DNA from: an uncultured Flavobacteriales bacterium
Lineage (GTDB): Bacteria; Bacteroidota; Bacteroidia; Flavobacteriales_D; Sanyastnellaceae
DNA: 64,000 nucleotides
Direction: 5' to 3'
Assembly: GCA_938082505.1 (NCBI GenBank)
Contig: CALLLH010000010.1
Coordinates: forward strand, 1-64,000
Both the position numbers and the translations under genes were made by a program. The notes beneath the pieces are model-generated. The model was not told where the DNA came from. It ran no database searches and saw nothing but the letters and a program-made list of their open reading frames with translations. Below are positions 26,729 to 34,545 of this stretch, in pieces (the stretch's first letter is position 1; each line of letters starts with the position of its first letter).

Positions 26729-27712
26729 TTACAAGGAGTCCTTGAGCAGGTAGACGTTCCTCCCGGGAGCATTGCGCGTGACCAACTCCGCCACGAACCC
26801 CGTCAGGAACAGCTGCAATCCCATCATCATGAAGACGAGCGCGATGTAGAAGGCGCTGATGTCGGCAATGTTTCGGGCCTCCACACCCTCGGACAGCGCC
26901 CACAGCTTGTACCCTCCCATGGCGGCAAACAATCCGAATCCGCAGGCGAACATCAAAGTCCCCAGCACCCCGAAAAGGTGCATCGGCTTGTGACCGAAAC
27001 GGCCGATGAAGGCGATGGTCAACAGGTCGAGAAAACCATTCACGAAACGCTCCAACCCGAATTTGGTCGTGCCGTATTTGCGCGCCTGGTGCTGCACAAC
27101 CTGCTCGCCGATCTTGGAGAATCCCGCCTGTTTCGCCAGCACGGGAATGTAACGGTGCATTTCCCCATTGACTTCCACGGCCTGCACCACTTCTCTCTTG
27201 TAGGCCTTGAGGCCACAGTTGAAGTCGTGCAGGTCAATTCCGCTTACCCTGCGGGTAGCCCAATTGTAGAGTTTGGTCGGCACTGTCTTGGTGATCGGGT
27301 CATGCCGCTTCTTCTTCCATCCACTGACAAGATCATAGCCCTCCTCCACGATGCGACGCTCAAGCTCAGGCACCTCCTCCGGACTGTCCTGAAGGTCGGC
27401 ATCCAAGGTGACCACCACTTTTCCACGCACCACGCGGAATCCCGTATGCAGGGCGGCACTCTTGCCTTGATTCCGCGCAAAACTGACGCCCACCACGCGG
27501 TCACCGTATTGCTCCTTGAGTTGACGGACGACCTCCCACGAACCGTCGGTCGATCCATCGTCGACGAAGACCACTTCGAAGTCACGGCCATCCAGTACCC
27601 GGACGATCCACGTCATCAATTCCGGAAGGCTCTCCTCCTCATTGAACAGGGGAACCACCAAGCTCAAGTCGAGCTCCGGTCGTGTCGGCGATGTCAGTTG
27701 AAGGGTGTCCAT
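26729..27712 (-). CDS. Family 2 glycosyltransferase, dolichyl/undecaprenyl-phosphate sugar transferase type
   Basis: The 327-residue protein has a GT-A domain with LSLVVPLFNEEESLPEL, VVFVDDGSTDGS and VVVTLDADLQDSPEEVPEL, then two C-terminal membrane helices (MHLFGVLGTLMFACGFGLF and AFYIALVFMMMGLQLFLTG). This architecture matches DPM1/GtrB/ArnC-like enzymes that load mannose, glucose or aminoarabinose onto a polyprenyl phosphate at the inner membrane. ATG 27712 is used; an in-frame TTG at 27751 is possible. The pairing with an upstream DUF4199 gene is common in Bacteroidota. The product could supply polyprenyl-linked donors to GT-C enzymes such as the GT22-like protein at 12915, but that link is a guess. 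Confidence 0.92.
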   Translation of the reverse strand: MDTLQLTSPTRPELDLSLVVPLFNEEESLPELMTWIVRVLDGRDFEVVFVDDGSTDGSWEVVRQLKEQYGDRVVGVSFARNQGKSAALHTGFRVVRGKVVVTLDADLQDSPEEVPELERRIVEEGYDLVSGWKKKRHDPITKTVPTKLYNWATRRVSGIDLHDFNCGLKAYKREVVQAVEVNGEMHRYIPVLAKQAGFSKIGEQVVQHQARKYGTTKFGLERFVNGFLDLLTIAFIGRFGHKPMHLFGVLGTLMFACGFGLFAAMGGYKLWALSEGVEARNIADISAFYIALVFMMMGLQLFLTGFVAELVTRNAPGRNVYLLKDSL

Positions 27713-27760
27713 GGGCAACGCTTGTGGCGGTTCCGGCTTCAGGTCCCGCAAGGTACGAGG

Positions 27761-28339
27761 TCAGCCATTGAAGCCACGGTCCGACCCGGGATTGCGATTG
27801 AGAATGGCTGCCACGATCAAGGCCACGAACACCAGCCAAATGAGGCTTCCAAGCGCATCCAACGCTTGACCGGGAAGAGACAGGGAAAACCGAGCCGAAG
27901 CCTCAAGCAATGCCTGGCCGTTCTCGACACCATCGGCGATGCCGGAAAACAACAACAACGCTTCAGCTGTCTTTTCCACGACGAGGTCAACGTAGGCATC
28001 CTGCAGGTCAGGCCGCATGACATGGAATAGGAGCACGTTGAACAGATTGTAGCCCACCCTGGCGAGAAATCCGGCAAGCAGGGCCAACCCGAAGGCCCGT
28101 CCAAACTTCAAGGTGCCTTCATCATTCCGCACCGAAATCAGCACCATGACCATGACCGCCACGACCACGGTCAGCACATAGGGCGTGGTCCAGTTTCCGA
28201 GCAGCGCTTCGAACTGCACGAGGTAGGCGGCGAAATACCCAATCAGGATCAAGGCAGCTCCGGACGCGGCATGCCCAAACAACAGCAACGGAATGGCATC
28301 CTGCTGACGGGTGGACGGACTGGGGTCATTGCTGTGCAC
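27761..28339 (-). CDS. DUF4199 membrane protein
   Basis: The 192-residue protein has four likely membrane helices (IPLLLFGHAASGAALILIGY, YVLTVVVAVMVMVLISV, FGLALLAGFLARVGYNLF and ALGSLIWLVFVALIVAAIL). The loop RNDEGTLKFGRAFGLALLAG and the MRPDLQDAYVD segment fit DUF4199. Function is unknown, although it often precedes the polyprenyl-phosphate glycosyltransferase, as here. I chose the GTG at 28339, since no ATG lies near and further upstream the frame runs through the SRP RNA gene. The precise start is uncertain. Confidence 0.78.
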   Translation of the reverse strand: MHSNDPSPSTRQQDAIPLLLFGHAASGAALILIGYFAAYLVQFEALLGNWTTPYVLTVVVAVMVMVLISVRNDEGTLKFGRAFGLALLAGFLARVGYNLFNVLLFHVMRPDLQDAYVDLVVEKTAEALLLFSGIADGVENGQALLEASARFSLSLPGQALDALGSLIWLVFVALIVAAILNRNPGSDRGFNG

Positions 28340-28404
28340 TTCGATGGGGTGTGAATCAGTGCCAATATCGTCATCCTGCGCATACAAGAGCACTCCCGCT
28401 GGCT

Positions 28405-28412
28405 TACCTTTG
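28405..28412 (+). promoter_or_regulatory. TACCTTTG -7 promoter element of ffs
   Basis: TACCTTTG matches the Bacteroidota -7 consensus TAnnTTTG exactly, and the predicted 5' end of the SRP RNA lies 8 nt after it, the expected spacing to a transcription start. No convincing -33 TTG is visible. Confidence 0.72.
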
Positions 28413-28419
28413 TCCACGG

Positions 28420-28517
28420 AGGGCAAGTCTCCCACGGCCAGCTCCTGCTGAATCCCCCAGGGCCGGAAGGCAGCAAGGGTAAGTGGTCGTAGCGGTGCGA
28501 TGGGAATCGCTTGCCCT
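28420..28517 (+). ncRNA. ffs: Signal recognition particle RNA, small bacterial type (4.5S-like)
   Basis: The segment contains the invariant SRP helix 8 core CAGGGCCGGAAGGCAGCA (28458-28475) with its GGAA tetraloop and the asymmetric loop that binds Ffh. The ends pair: AGGGCAAG (28420-28427) with CTTGCCCT (28510-28517), and TCCCA with TGGGA just inside. The length of about 98 nt is right for the small SRP RNA of Gram-negative bacteria. A run of five T within CTCTTTTTC follows and probably ends transcription. It is flanked by divergent DUF4199 (minus) and SDR (plus) genes. Confidence 0.93.
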
Positions 28518-28540
28518 CTCTTTTTCCCCTTCTTTTGCGC

Positions 28541-29368
28541 ATGCCCGATTCGTTCCGTCCTGAAGCCAAGGTCGTCCTCGTCACCGGCGCCACCACGGGC
28601 ATCGGAGCCTCCATCGCCACATTCCTCGCGAAGCAGGGTCACCGTGTCTGGGGCACAGGAAGAAAGGCCTCCACCCGGACGCCCCGTCCGGGAGAGCCAG
28701 GGACAATTGCCCTGGATGTCACGCAGCCGAGCACAGTCGACACCGCGATGGCGACCATCATCGAGGAGGAAGGCCGGCTCGATGCGGTGGTCAACAATGC
28801 CGGTATCGGCATGATGGGCGCGATGGGAGACACCACTGAAGAGGAACTGCTCACCGTATACCGCACCAATGTGGTGGGCCTGCACACCGTGAGCCGTGCC
28901 GCCATTCCCCATCTCATTGCCTCACGTGGACACCTCATGCACGTCGGCAGTGTCGCTGGCGTGGTGGGGCTCCCTTTTCGCGGGGTCTACTGTTCATCCA
29001 AGGCCGCGGTCGAGTTGATTGCCGAAGCCCAAAGCATGGAGCTGAAACGCCATGGTGTCCGGGTCTCGGTGCTGCGGCCGGGAGACTTCAAGACCGCCAT
29101 CAATGCCAATCGCCTTCGCGTCGCCTCACCCGATCATGGCGCCAATCCTGGCTTCGAGGCTGTATGTGAGGCCGTCAACGCCGAGGTGGCCCATGCCAAG
29201 GACCCGGAAGACATGGGCAGGGCGGTGCTCAAACTGCTGGGTCAACAGAAGCCTCCGCTGTACGTCACTGTCGCCCCTCCCCTTCAGCGCCTCGCCATAC
29301 GGTTGAAGCGCATCCTGCCGGACCGCGTGTTCGAGTCCCTGATTGCCCGCCGTTACCCCTTGCGCTGA
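28541..29368 (+). CDS. Short-chain dehydrogenase/reductase
   Basis: The 275-residue protein is a classical SDR: coenzyme motif VTGATTGIG at 14-22, NNAGIG after the fourth strand, a catalytic Ser in HVGSVAGVVG and YCSSK with the Tyr-x-x-x-Lys pair, then VLRPGDFKT. The arginine in GTGRKAS suggests NADP(H) preference. The substrate is not predictable. The ATG at 28541 begins 24 bases after the SRP RNA; the in-frame TTG at 28511 lies within the RNA and is rejected. The biotin carboxylase gene follows 22 bases downstream. Confidence 0.92.
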   Translation: MPDSFRPEAKVVLVTGATTGIGASIATFLAKQGHRVWGTGRKASTRTPRPGEPGTIALDVTQPSTVDTAMATIIEEEGRLDAVVNNAGIGMMGAMGDTTEEELLTVYRTNVVGLHTVSRAAIPHLIASRGHLMHVGSVAGVVGLPFRGVYCSSKAAVELIAEAQSMELKRHGVRVSVLRPGDFKTAINANRLRVASPDHGANPGFEAVCEAVNAEVAHAKDPEDMGRAVLKLLGQQKPPLYVTVAPPLQRLAIRLKRILPDRVFESLIARRYPLR

Positions 29369-29390
29369 ATCCCGCATTTTTGTGGAACCC

Positions 29391-30902
29391 ATGACCCCCG
29401 CAAACACATCCCGCCCCATCACCAAGGTCCTTGTGGCCAACCGCGGTGAAATCGCCCTTCGCATCATGCGGACCATCCGGTCCATGGGCCTGCGCAGCGT
29501 TGCGGTGCATTCGGAGGTGGACACGGATATGCCGTTTGCCCGCTACGCCGATGAGGCCGTCCACATCGGCCCCGCCTCTGCCTCGGAATCCTACCTCAGG
29601 CCAGAGCGCATCATTGAAGCAGCCAGGGAAACGGGGGCCGACGCCATCCATCCCGGCTATGGCTTCCTGAGCGAAAATGCAGCATTCGCCGCTGCGGTGG
29701 AAGCCGCCGGCATGGCCTTCATCGGCCCCAGTCCGGACAGCATCAGGACCATGGGCGACAAACTATCGGCCAAGGCGGCAGTGGCCGCCCAGAATGTGCC
29801 CCTCGTCCCGGGCTCGGACGGTGAGGTCAATGACCTTGACGAGGCCGAACGGCTCGCCGCTGAAATCGGATTCCCCGTCATGGTCAAGGCCAGCGCCGGA
29901 GGCGGCGGCAAGGGCATGCGCGTCGTACACGACCCCTCCCGTCTGCGCGGCGAGACGGAACGGGCCATGAGTGAAGCCAAGAGCGCTTTCGGCAATGGGG
30001 CCGTCTTCCTCGAACGTTTCGTCACGGAACCACGGCACATCGAAATCCAGGTCCTCTGCGATGCCCACGGAAATGGTGTACACCTGTTTGAACGCGAATG
30101 CAGCATCCAACGCCGACACCAGAAAGTCGTGGAAGAGGCCCCCAGCGCTTTGCTGGATGAAGCACTTCGGGAGCGCATGGGCCGATGTGCCCTCGATTGC
30201 GCCGCGTCCTGCGGATACATCGGGGCAGGCACCGTCGAATTCCTGGTGGATGCCGACCGGAATTTCTATTTCCTCGAGATGAACACCCGCCTTCAGGTCG
30301 AACATCCCGTGACGGAGATGATCACCGGAGTGGACCTCGTGGAGGAGCAAATCCGCATCGCACAGGGCGAACCGTTGAGGCTGAAGCAGGAAAACTTGAG
30401 AATCCAGGGCCACGCCATCGAACTCCGCGTATACGCCGAGGACGTTCCAGCGGGATTCCTGCCCTCCACGGGCACCCTTTCCGCCCACATCGCCCCCGAA
30501 GGCCCCGGCATCCGTGTGGATGCGGGCGTGGAGACAGGAGACGAGATTTCCATCCATTACGACCCGATGATCGCCAAGCTGTGTGCCCACGGCATGGACC
30601 GCACCCAGGCCATTGAACGGTTGCGCAGGGCCATCGATGAATACACCATACACGGCGTGGAGACCACCTTGGATTTCGGCCGCTTCGTGTTGGACCACGA
30701 TGCCTTCTGTTCAGGCAAATTCGACACCGGTTTCGTCTCCGCCCATTTCGACCCGGAGCGGTTGGCGGCGCACCTGCAATCGCGAAGAAACGGTGTGGAC
30801 TGGTCCGCGGTCACCACCGCCATCGAGTCGGGAAACCAGAAAAAAGTGGGCCCCGGAACCACGGCTGAAACCTCCACTTGGCGTGGGCGCTACGCGGATT
30901 GA
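29391..30902 (+). CDS. Biotin carboxylase subunit of an acyl-CoA carboxylase
   Basis: The 503-residue ATP-grasp enzyme carboxylates biotin on a carrier protein with bicarbonate and ATP. Visible motifs: KVLVANRGEIALRI, HPGYGFLSENAAFA, the ATP loop KASAGGGGKGMR, FLERFVTEPRHIEIQVL, CSIQRRHQKVVEE, and the active-site FLEMNTRLQVEHPVTE. It is about 50 residues longer than a typical AccC and lacks any biotin-carrier domain, as in Bacteroidota propionyl/acetyl-CoA carboxylase subunits. No carrier or carboxyltransferase gene is nearby. A CATTTTTG near-match to a -7 element lies 8 nt before the ATG. Confidence 0.93.
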   Translation: MTPANTSRPITKVLVANRGEIALRIMRTIRSMGLRSVAVHSEVDTDMPFARYADEAVHIGPASASESYLRPERIIEAARETGADAIHPGYGFLSENAAFAAAVEAAGMAFIGPSPDSIRTMGDKLSAKAAVAAQNVPLVPGSDGEVNDLDEAERLAAEIGFPVMVKASAGGGGKGMRVVHDPSRLRGETERAMSEAKSAFGNGAVFLERFVTEPRHIEIQVLCDAHGNGVHLFERECSIQRRHQKVVEEAPSALLDEALRERMGRCALDCAASCGYIGAGTVEFLVDADRNFYFLEMNTRLQVEHPVTEMITGVDLVEEQIRIAQGEPLRLKQENLRIQGHAIELRVYAEDVPAGFLPSTGTLSAHIAPEGPGIRVDAGVETGDEISIHYDPMIAKLCAHGMDRTQAIERLRRAIDEYTIHGVETTLDFGRFVLDHDAFCSGKFDTGFVSAHFDPERLAAHLQSRRNGVDWSAVTTAIESGNQKKVGPGTTAETSTWRGRYAD

Positions 30903-30940
30903 AGGCAACTTTTCCCTGCGAATTCCGTTCAACAGGCGCG

Positions 30941-31561
30941 ATGTGCCTGAAGACCTTGAGTTCCTGCCTGGTTCTGGTCCTCGCCGTCTTCATCCAGACG
31001 GCGTTGGGGCAATCCCCCATGCCCACAGGCATTGACAGCCTGCCCGTCCTCATTCAGCTCGATGAGGCGGTTGTCATCAATCTGCCCACCATCCCCGAAG
31101 ACCACAGGACACAGCCCGGAAGCCGTCGGTACAGCCGACTGGAAAAAAGGGTGCTCAAAGTCTGGCCCTACGCCGCATTTGCCGGCGAAGCCATGGAGAG
31201 CCTCGAGGCGGAGCTCATGACCATCCCTGAGGAAAAGGAACGCAAGGCCTTGATCAACCAGAAAGAGGACGAACTCAAGGCGCGATTCGAAGGAGATCTG
31301 CGCAGACTCACAGTCCGAGAGGGGGTCATCCTCATCCGGTTGGTGGACCGGGAGGCCCAACGCACCACTTACGGGGTGTTGCGTGAGCTGAAAGGCCGGC
31401 TGAACGCCTTCATGTGGCAGGGCGTGGCCCGCCTGTTCGGTCACGATTTGAAGAGCGAATACGACATGCTCGGCGAAGACGCGGCCATCGAGCACATCAT
31501 CCGGGTGCACGGTTTGGACAGCGGCCTGACCCTGCAGTCCGGACCGGCCGCGGGCTCCTGA
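30941..31561 (+). CDS. DUF4294 family exported protein
   Basis: The 206-residue protein has a signal peptide (LSSCLVLVLAVFIQTALGQ) and a DUF4294 domain: KRVLKVWPYAAFAGEAMESL, a charged helical middle with EEKERKALINQKEDELKARF, and TYGVLRELKGRLNAFMWQGV followed by ARLFGHDLKSEYD. It is restricted to Bacteroidota as far as I know, and its function is unknown. The ATG at 30941 was chosen because it starts the signal peptide. Confidence 0.88.
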   Translation: MCLKTLSSCLVLVLAVFIQTALGQSPMPTGIDSLPVLIQLDEAVVINLPTIPEDHRTQPGSRRYSRLEKRVLKVWPYAAFAGEAMESLEAELMTIPEEKERKALINQKEDELKARFEGDLRRLTVREGVILIRLVDREAQRTTYGVLRELKGRLNAFMWQGVARLFGHDLKSEYDMLGEDAAIEHIIRVHGLDSGLTLQSGPAAGS

Positions 31562-31621
31562 ACCCAACAAGTCTTGTCCATCGGGGGCCATGACCGGCAA
31601 CGGCCCGAAGTCCGCACAGGC

Positions 31622-31629
31622 TATCTTCG
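31622..31629 (+). promoter_or_regulatory. TATCTTCG -7-like element of the exonuclease gene
   Basis: TATCTTCG differs from TAnnTTTG by one base and ends 6 nt before the ATG at 31636; it would head the exonuclease-ccm operon. Confidence 0.4.
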
Positions 31630-31635
31630 CCACGC

Positions 31636-32193
31636 ATGGAGAAGGCGTTCATCCTGTATGACCTCGAGGCGACGTGTTGGCGGACCAGCCGTCCCAAACG
31701 CGTTGAAATCATTGAGGTCGGGGCGGTCAAGGTGAATGCCCAACTGGAGATCGTCTCCGAGTTCTGTGCTTTCGTCAGGCCGATGATGCACCCCGTCATC
31801 AGCAAATTCTGCACTTCCCTCACTTCCATTCGGCAACATGATGTGGACGGGGCACCGCTCTTCGATGAAGTCATGGAGGACTACGAGGATTGGATGGGCG
31901 TCGGCCGGGAGGAAGTCATCCCACTGAGCTGGGGGGAATTCGACAAGCGCCAATTGCTGACGGACGCCCAACTGCACCGCATCGAATTGGACTGGCTTCA
32001 TGCCCACGTCTGTTTCCAGAAGCACTTCGGCAAATGGAAGGCTTCCAAGAACCAGATTGGCCTCAAAAACGCCCTCGAAGAAGAAGGCATGCAATGGGCC
32101 GGAACGGAGCACAGGGCCATTGACGATGCCCGGAACATGGCCGAGCTTTTTTGCAGGGTGGCACGTGAGATTCCCAGCCTCAGTCTCGATTGA
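31636..32193 (+). CDS. DEDD-family 3'-5' exonuclease (ERI-1/KapD-like)
   Basis: The 185-residue protein has the exonuclease motifs LYDLEATCW (motif I Asp/Glu), a central region with WGEFDKRQLL (motif II Asp), and EHRAIDDARNMAEL (motif III His and Asp). The DLEATCW start and the compact length resemble ERI-1/KapD-type RNA or DNA trimming exonucleases rather than DnaQ. The cytoplasmic substrate is unknown. Its stop overlaps ccmB by one base (TGATG), so it may be the first gene of the cytochrome c maturation operon. Confidence 0.88.
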   Translation: MEKAFILYDLEATCWRTSRPKRVEIIEVGAVKVNAQLEIVSEFCAFVRPMMHPVISKFCTSLTSIRQHDVDGAPLFDEVMEDYEDWMGVGREEVIPLSWGEFDKRQLLTDAQLHRIELDWLHAHVCFQKHFGKWKASKNQIGLKNALEEEGMQWAGTEHRAIDDARNMAELFCRVAREIPSLSLD

Positions 32194-32885
32194 TGGCCCA
32201 CTTCGCAGACACCTTCAGGACGGCAGGGACCATCGCAGGACTCGAATGGCGCCTTGAATGGCGGCAAGGACACCAACTCGCAGCAGTGGGCCTGTTCGCC
32301 ATTGCTTCGGTCTACGTCGCATTCCAGGCTTCCGACCAACGCACCGGTCCCGCCGCCTGGACGGCCATGCTGTGGTTGGTGCACCTGTTCAGCGGATTCA
32401 CCGCCATCGGCCGCCTGTTTGATCGGGAACGCAGCGACATCAGGCGCTATTTGCAATGGACCGCAGACCCCTTGGGACTGATGCTGGGCAAGCTCTTCCA
32501 TGCGCTCCTCACCACCACGGCACTGACCGCCGTCGTGCTGGGGGCCTTCATCCTCTTCCTCGGATGGCCCCAGGGGTTGGATTCTCCCGGCAAACCCGGA
32601 TTGCTCGTCCTCGGAGCCTGGCTTGGCGGACTCTCGATGACCACCACATTGGTCTTCGTATCCGCGGTCGCCTCGCAAGTCAAGGCCGGAAGCGGCGCGC
32701 TCGGAGCGGTGCTCGGACTCCCCCTGCTCCTGCCCCAGCTGATCCTCGCAAGCCGGCTCACCCGCGGAGCGCTGAACGACCAGCCTTGGTCAATGCTGGT
32801 CGAATACCCCCTCTTTCTGGGGGCACTCGGAGCGGGCACTTCGGCCATCGCGTGCATCCTCTTCCCCTACATTTGGCGGGCATGA
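32193..32885 (+). CDS. ccmB: Cytochrome c maturation haem exporter permease CcmB
   Basis: The 230-residue membrane protein has six helices and the CcmB pattern: an N-terminal LEWRLEWRQGHQLAAVGLFA, then IGRLFDRERSDIRRYLQWTA, and PLLLPQLILASRLTRGAL. CcmB is the permease of the CcmABCD complex that releases haem-loaded CcmE. The ATPase CcmA is not encoded in this window. The start ATG 32193 overlaps the exonuclease stop, and its own stop overlaps ccmC (ATGA). Confidence 0.9.
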   Translation: MAHFADTFRTAGTIAGLEWRLEWRQGHQLAAVGLFAIASVYVAFQASDQRTGPAAWTAMLWLVHLFSGFTAIGRLFDRERSDIRRYLQWTADPLGLMLGKLFHALLTTTALTAVVLGAFILFLGWPQGLDSPGKPGLLVLGAWLGGLSMTTTLVFVSAVASQVKAGSGALGAVLGLPLLLPQLILASRLTRGALNDQPWSMLVEYPLFLGALGAGTSAIACILFPYIWRA

Positions 32886-33925
32886 AGGGCACGTTGAATT
32901 GGATCTGGAAAGGAGGCGGCATCCTGCTGTTGGCCTATGTCATCCTCTGGGGGTTCTCGACGCCGCTGCAACCGGGTCTTGTCTCGTGCAGCCCCTCCCA
33001 ATTGGGCCTGGATGAGGAGACCATCACATTGACTGCGGTGGGGCAGCCGTTTGCCAGGGATGGCGAGGTCCCTGAGGATTTCAACCTGGTACTCCGTTCC
33101 GGCAAACAACTGCTGAGGACCGAGGTCACGGCCGTATCGCCCCACACCCTCGAAGCCCGGGTCAATGTGCCGCCCACCCTGCCCACACGTGGGCTGGACG
33201 CCTTTTTGCTCACCCCCACTGCCGGCACCCTTTTTCTGGGCAACGCCTGCTTTGTCGAAGACGCCGCGAAAGGAGACATTCCTGCAGCGATGGCCCTGTC
33301 GAAGCCCGACGATCCCACGCCCGCCCTGGGGTTCAGTTTCCCTTTTCAGCCCAACATCATGGAGAGCATACGGAATCTGCTCTGGCACGTCCCGATGTGG
33401 TTCGCCATGTTCTTCATCATGGGGCTTGGTTTCGTGGCTTCTCTTGCCCAACTCCGCACGGATTCGGCAGGTTGGGATCACCGGGCGGAAGCCGCGGTCC
33501 ACACCGGGTTGATCTTTGGCCTGCTCGGCCTTGCCACAGGATCACTGTGGGCCCGATGGACGTGGGGCGCCTGGTGGGTTTCCGATCCGCAACTCAACGG
33601 AGCCCTGGTCACTGTACTGCTCTACTCGGGTTACCTCATCCTCCGGGCAGCGATGGGAGATGACGATCGGGTGGGAAGGCTCGCTGCGGTGTACAACGTT
33701 TTCGCATTTGTCATGCTCGTCATCCTGCTCATGGTGCTCCCGCGGTATACGGAGAGCCTCCACCCCGGCAAGGATGGCAACCCCGGATTCAACAGCTACG
33801 ACCTCGACAACAGTTTGCGCGCCGTGTTCTACCCGGCCGTGATCGGATGGGGAGCCTTGTGCTACTGGATGTATACCCTGCGCCTCAGGATGAACCGCCT
33901 TGCCTATCGCCTGTTGACGCAATGA
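32882..33925 (+). CDS. ccmC: CcmC-like haem lyase with a large extra periplasmic segment
   Basis: CcmC presents haem to CcmE at the periplasmic face. The 347-residue protein has the CcmC haem-handling elements: LLWHVPMWF with H169, the Trp-rich segment WARWTWGAWW followed by VSDPQL (223-237), and H294 in RYTESLHPG. It is about 100 residues longer than usual. Between helix 1 (12-26) and the next helix (165-188) lies a beta-rich stretch (about 40-130) that looks like an Ig/IPT-type periplasmic domain. The motif WWVxD carries Ser in place of the usual aromatic. ATGA overlaps join it to ccmB and ccmD. Confidence 0.88.
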   Translation: MKGTLNWIWKGGGILLLAYVILWGFSTPLQPGLVSCSPSQLGLDEETITLTAVGQPFARDGEVPEDFNLVLRSGKQLLRTEVTAVSPHTLEARVNVPPTLPTRGLDAFLLTPTAGTLFLGNACFVEDAAKGDIPAAMALSKPDDPTPALGFSFPFQPNIMESIRNLLWHVPMWFAMFFIMGLGFVASLAQLRTDSAGWDHRAEAAVHTGLIFGLLGLATGSLWARWTWGAWWVSDPQLNGALVTVLLYSGYLILRAAMGDDDRVGRLAAVYNVFAFVMLVILLMVLPRYTESLHPGKDGNPGFNSYDLDNSLRAVFYPAVIGWGALCYWMYTLRLRMNRLAYRLLTQ

Positions 33926-34110
33926 ACATGGACACCATCATGACTTCAATCCTCTTGAACAACCTGGAAGGATTCTTCTTTGGCAGCGGAAAAGCCCATG
34001 TGGTCACGGGAGTGGCCCTGATGATCCTGTGCGGACTGGCCATCTCCCTGTGGAGGATGGACCGGAAACTCAGCCGCCTGGAAGACGAGGTCCGATCCCA
34101 AAAACCATGA
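33922..34110 (+). CDS. ccmD: CcmD-like small membrane protein
   Basis: The 62-residue protein has one membrane helix (HVVTGVALMILCGLAISLW) followed by a charged helical tail (RMDRKLSRLEDEV). CcmD is a small single-helix subunit of the CcmABCD complex with little sequence conservation; the call rests on size, topology and position between ccmC and ccmE. The start ATG overlaps the ccmC stop (ATGA). CcmE follows 13 bases after the stop. Confidence 0.75.
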   Translation: MNMDTIMTSILLNNLEGFFFGSGKAHVVTGVALMILCGLAISLWRMDRKLSRLEDEVRSQKP

Positions 34111-34123
34111 GCGCCCCGTCATC

Positions 34124-34531
34124 ATGAGCCGATTCAACATAGTCGTCATCCTGCTCGTTGCCGTCCTGCTCGGCACCCTCTTCAGTGTGTTTACACAGAA
34201 CAGCGAATCCGTCGTCTTTGCGCGGGCCTTCTCGGAGCCCGGAGTGGAATTCAAGGTATCGGGGACATTGGATCCCGATCATCCGGTCCTCTACGATCCC
34301 GAGACCGCCGTCGCCGAGACCCGCTTCCACATGCGCGACAAGACCGGTCAAGTACATGAAGTTCTACTCAAGGAAGCGAAACCTACTGGACTGGAGCAGA
34401 GCGAGTCAATTGATCTATACGGCAAGGTTGAGGACGGCCGGTTCATCGCCACTGAGATGCTGATGAAATGTCCGAGCAAGTACAACGAGGAGAGCCACAG
34501 TCTGGCTGAGGCCACTGCGGCCGGAAACTGA
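34124..34531 (+). CDS. ccmE: Cytochrome c maturation haem chaperone CcmE, Cys-type
   Basis: The 135-residue protein has an N-terminal membrane anchor (FNIVVILLVAVLLGTLFSV) and an OB-fold periplasmic domain ending IDLYGKVEDGRFIATEMLMK. CcmE carries haem covalently from CcmC to CcmF. In the classical protein a His in an HxxxY motif binds haem; here the motif is C116-P-S-K-Y120, the CxxxY variant known from some bacteria and archaea. It lies in the middle of the ccm operon, 13 bases after ccmD and 14 before ccmF. Confidence 0.93.
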   Translation: MSRFNIVVILLVAVLLGTLFSVFTQNSESVVFARAFSEPGVEFKVSGTLDPDHPVLYDPETAVAETRFHMRDKTGQVHEVLLKEAKPTGLEQSESIDLYGKVEDGRFIATEMLMKCPSKYNEESHSLAEATAAGN

Positions 34532-34538
34532 GAAGGAA
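34532..34538 (+). promoter_or_regulatory. Shine-Dalgarno-like GAAGGAA before ccmF
   Basis: GAAGGAA sits 7 nt before the GTG at 34546. Purine-rich ribosome-binding sites are weak elsewhere in this window, so it supports the GTG start of ccmF. Confidence 0.45.
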
Positions 34539-34545
34539 CCATACT

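Noticed and set aside
28511-28540. Upstream TTG start for the SDR gene at 28511
   Set aside because: It lies in the 3' strand of the SRP RNA terminal stem; the ATG at 28541 starts a normal SDR N-terminus.
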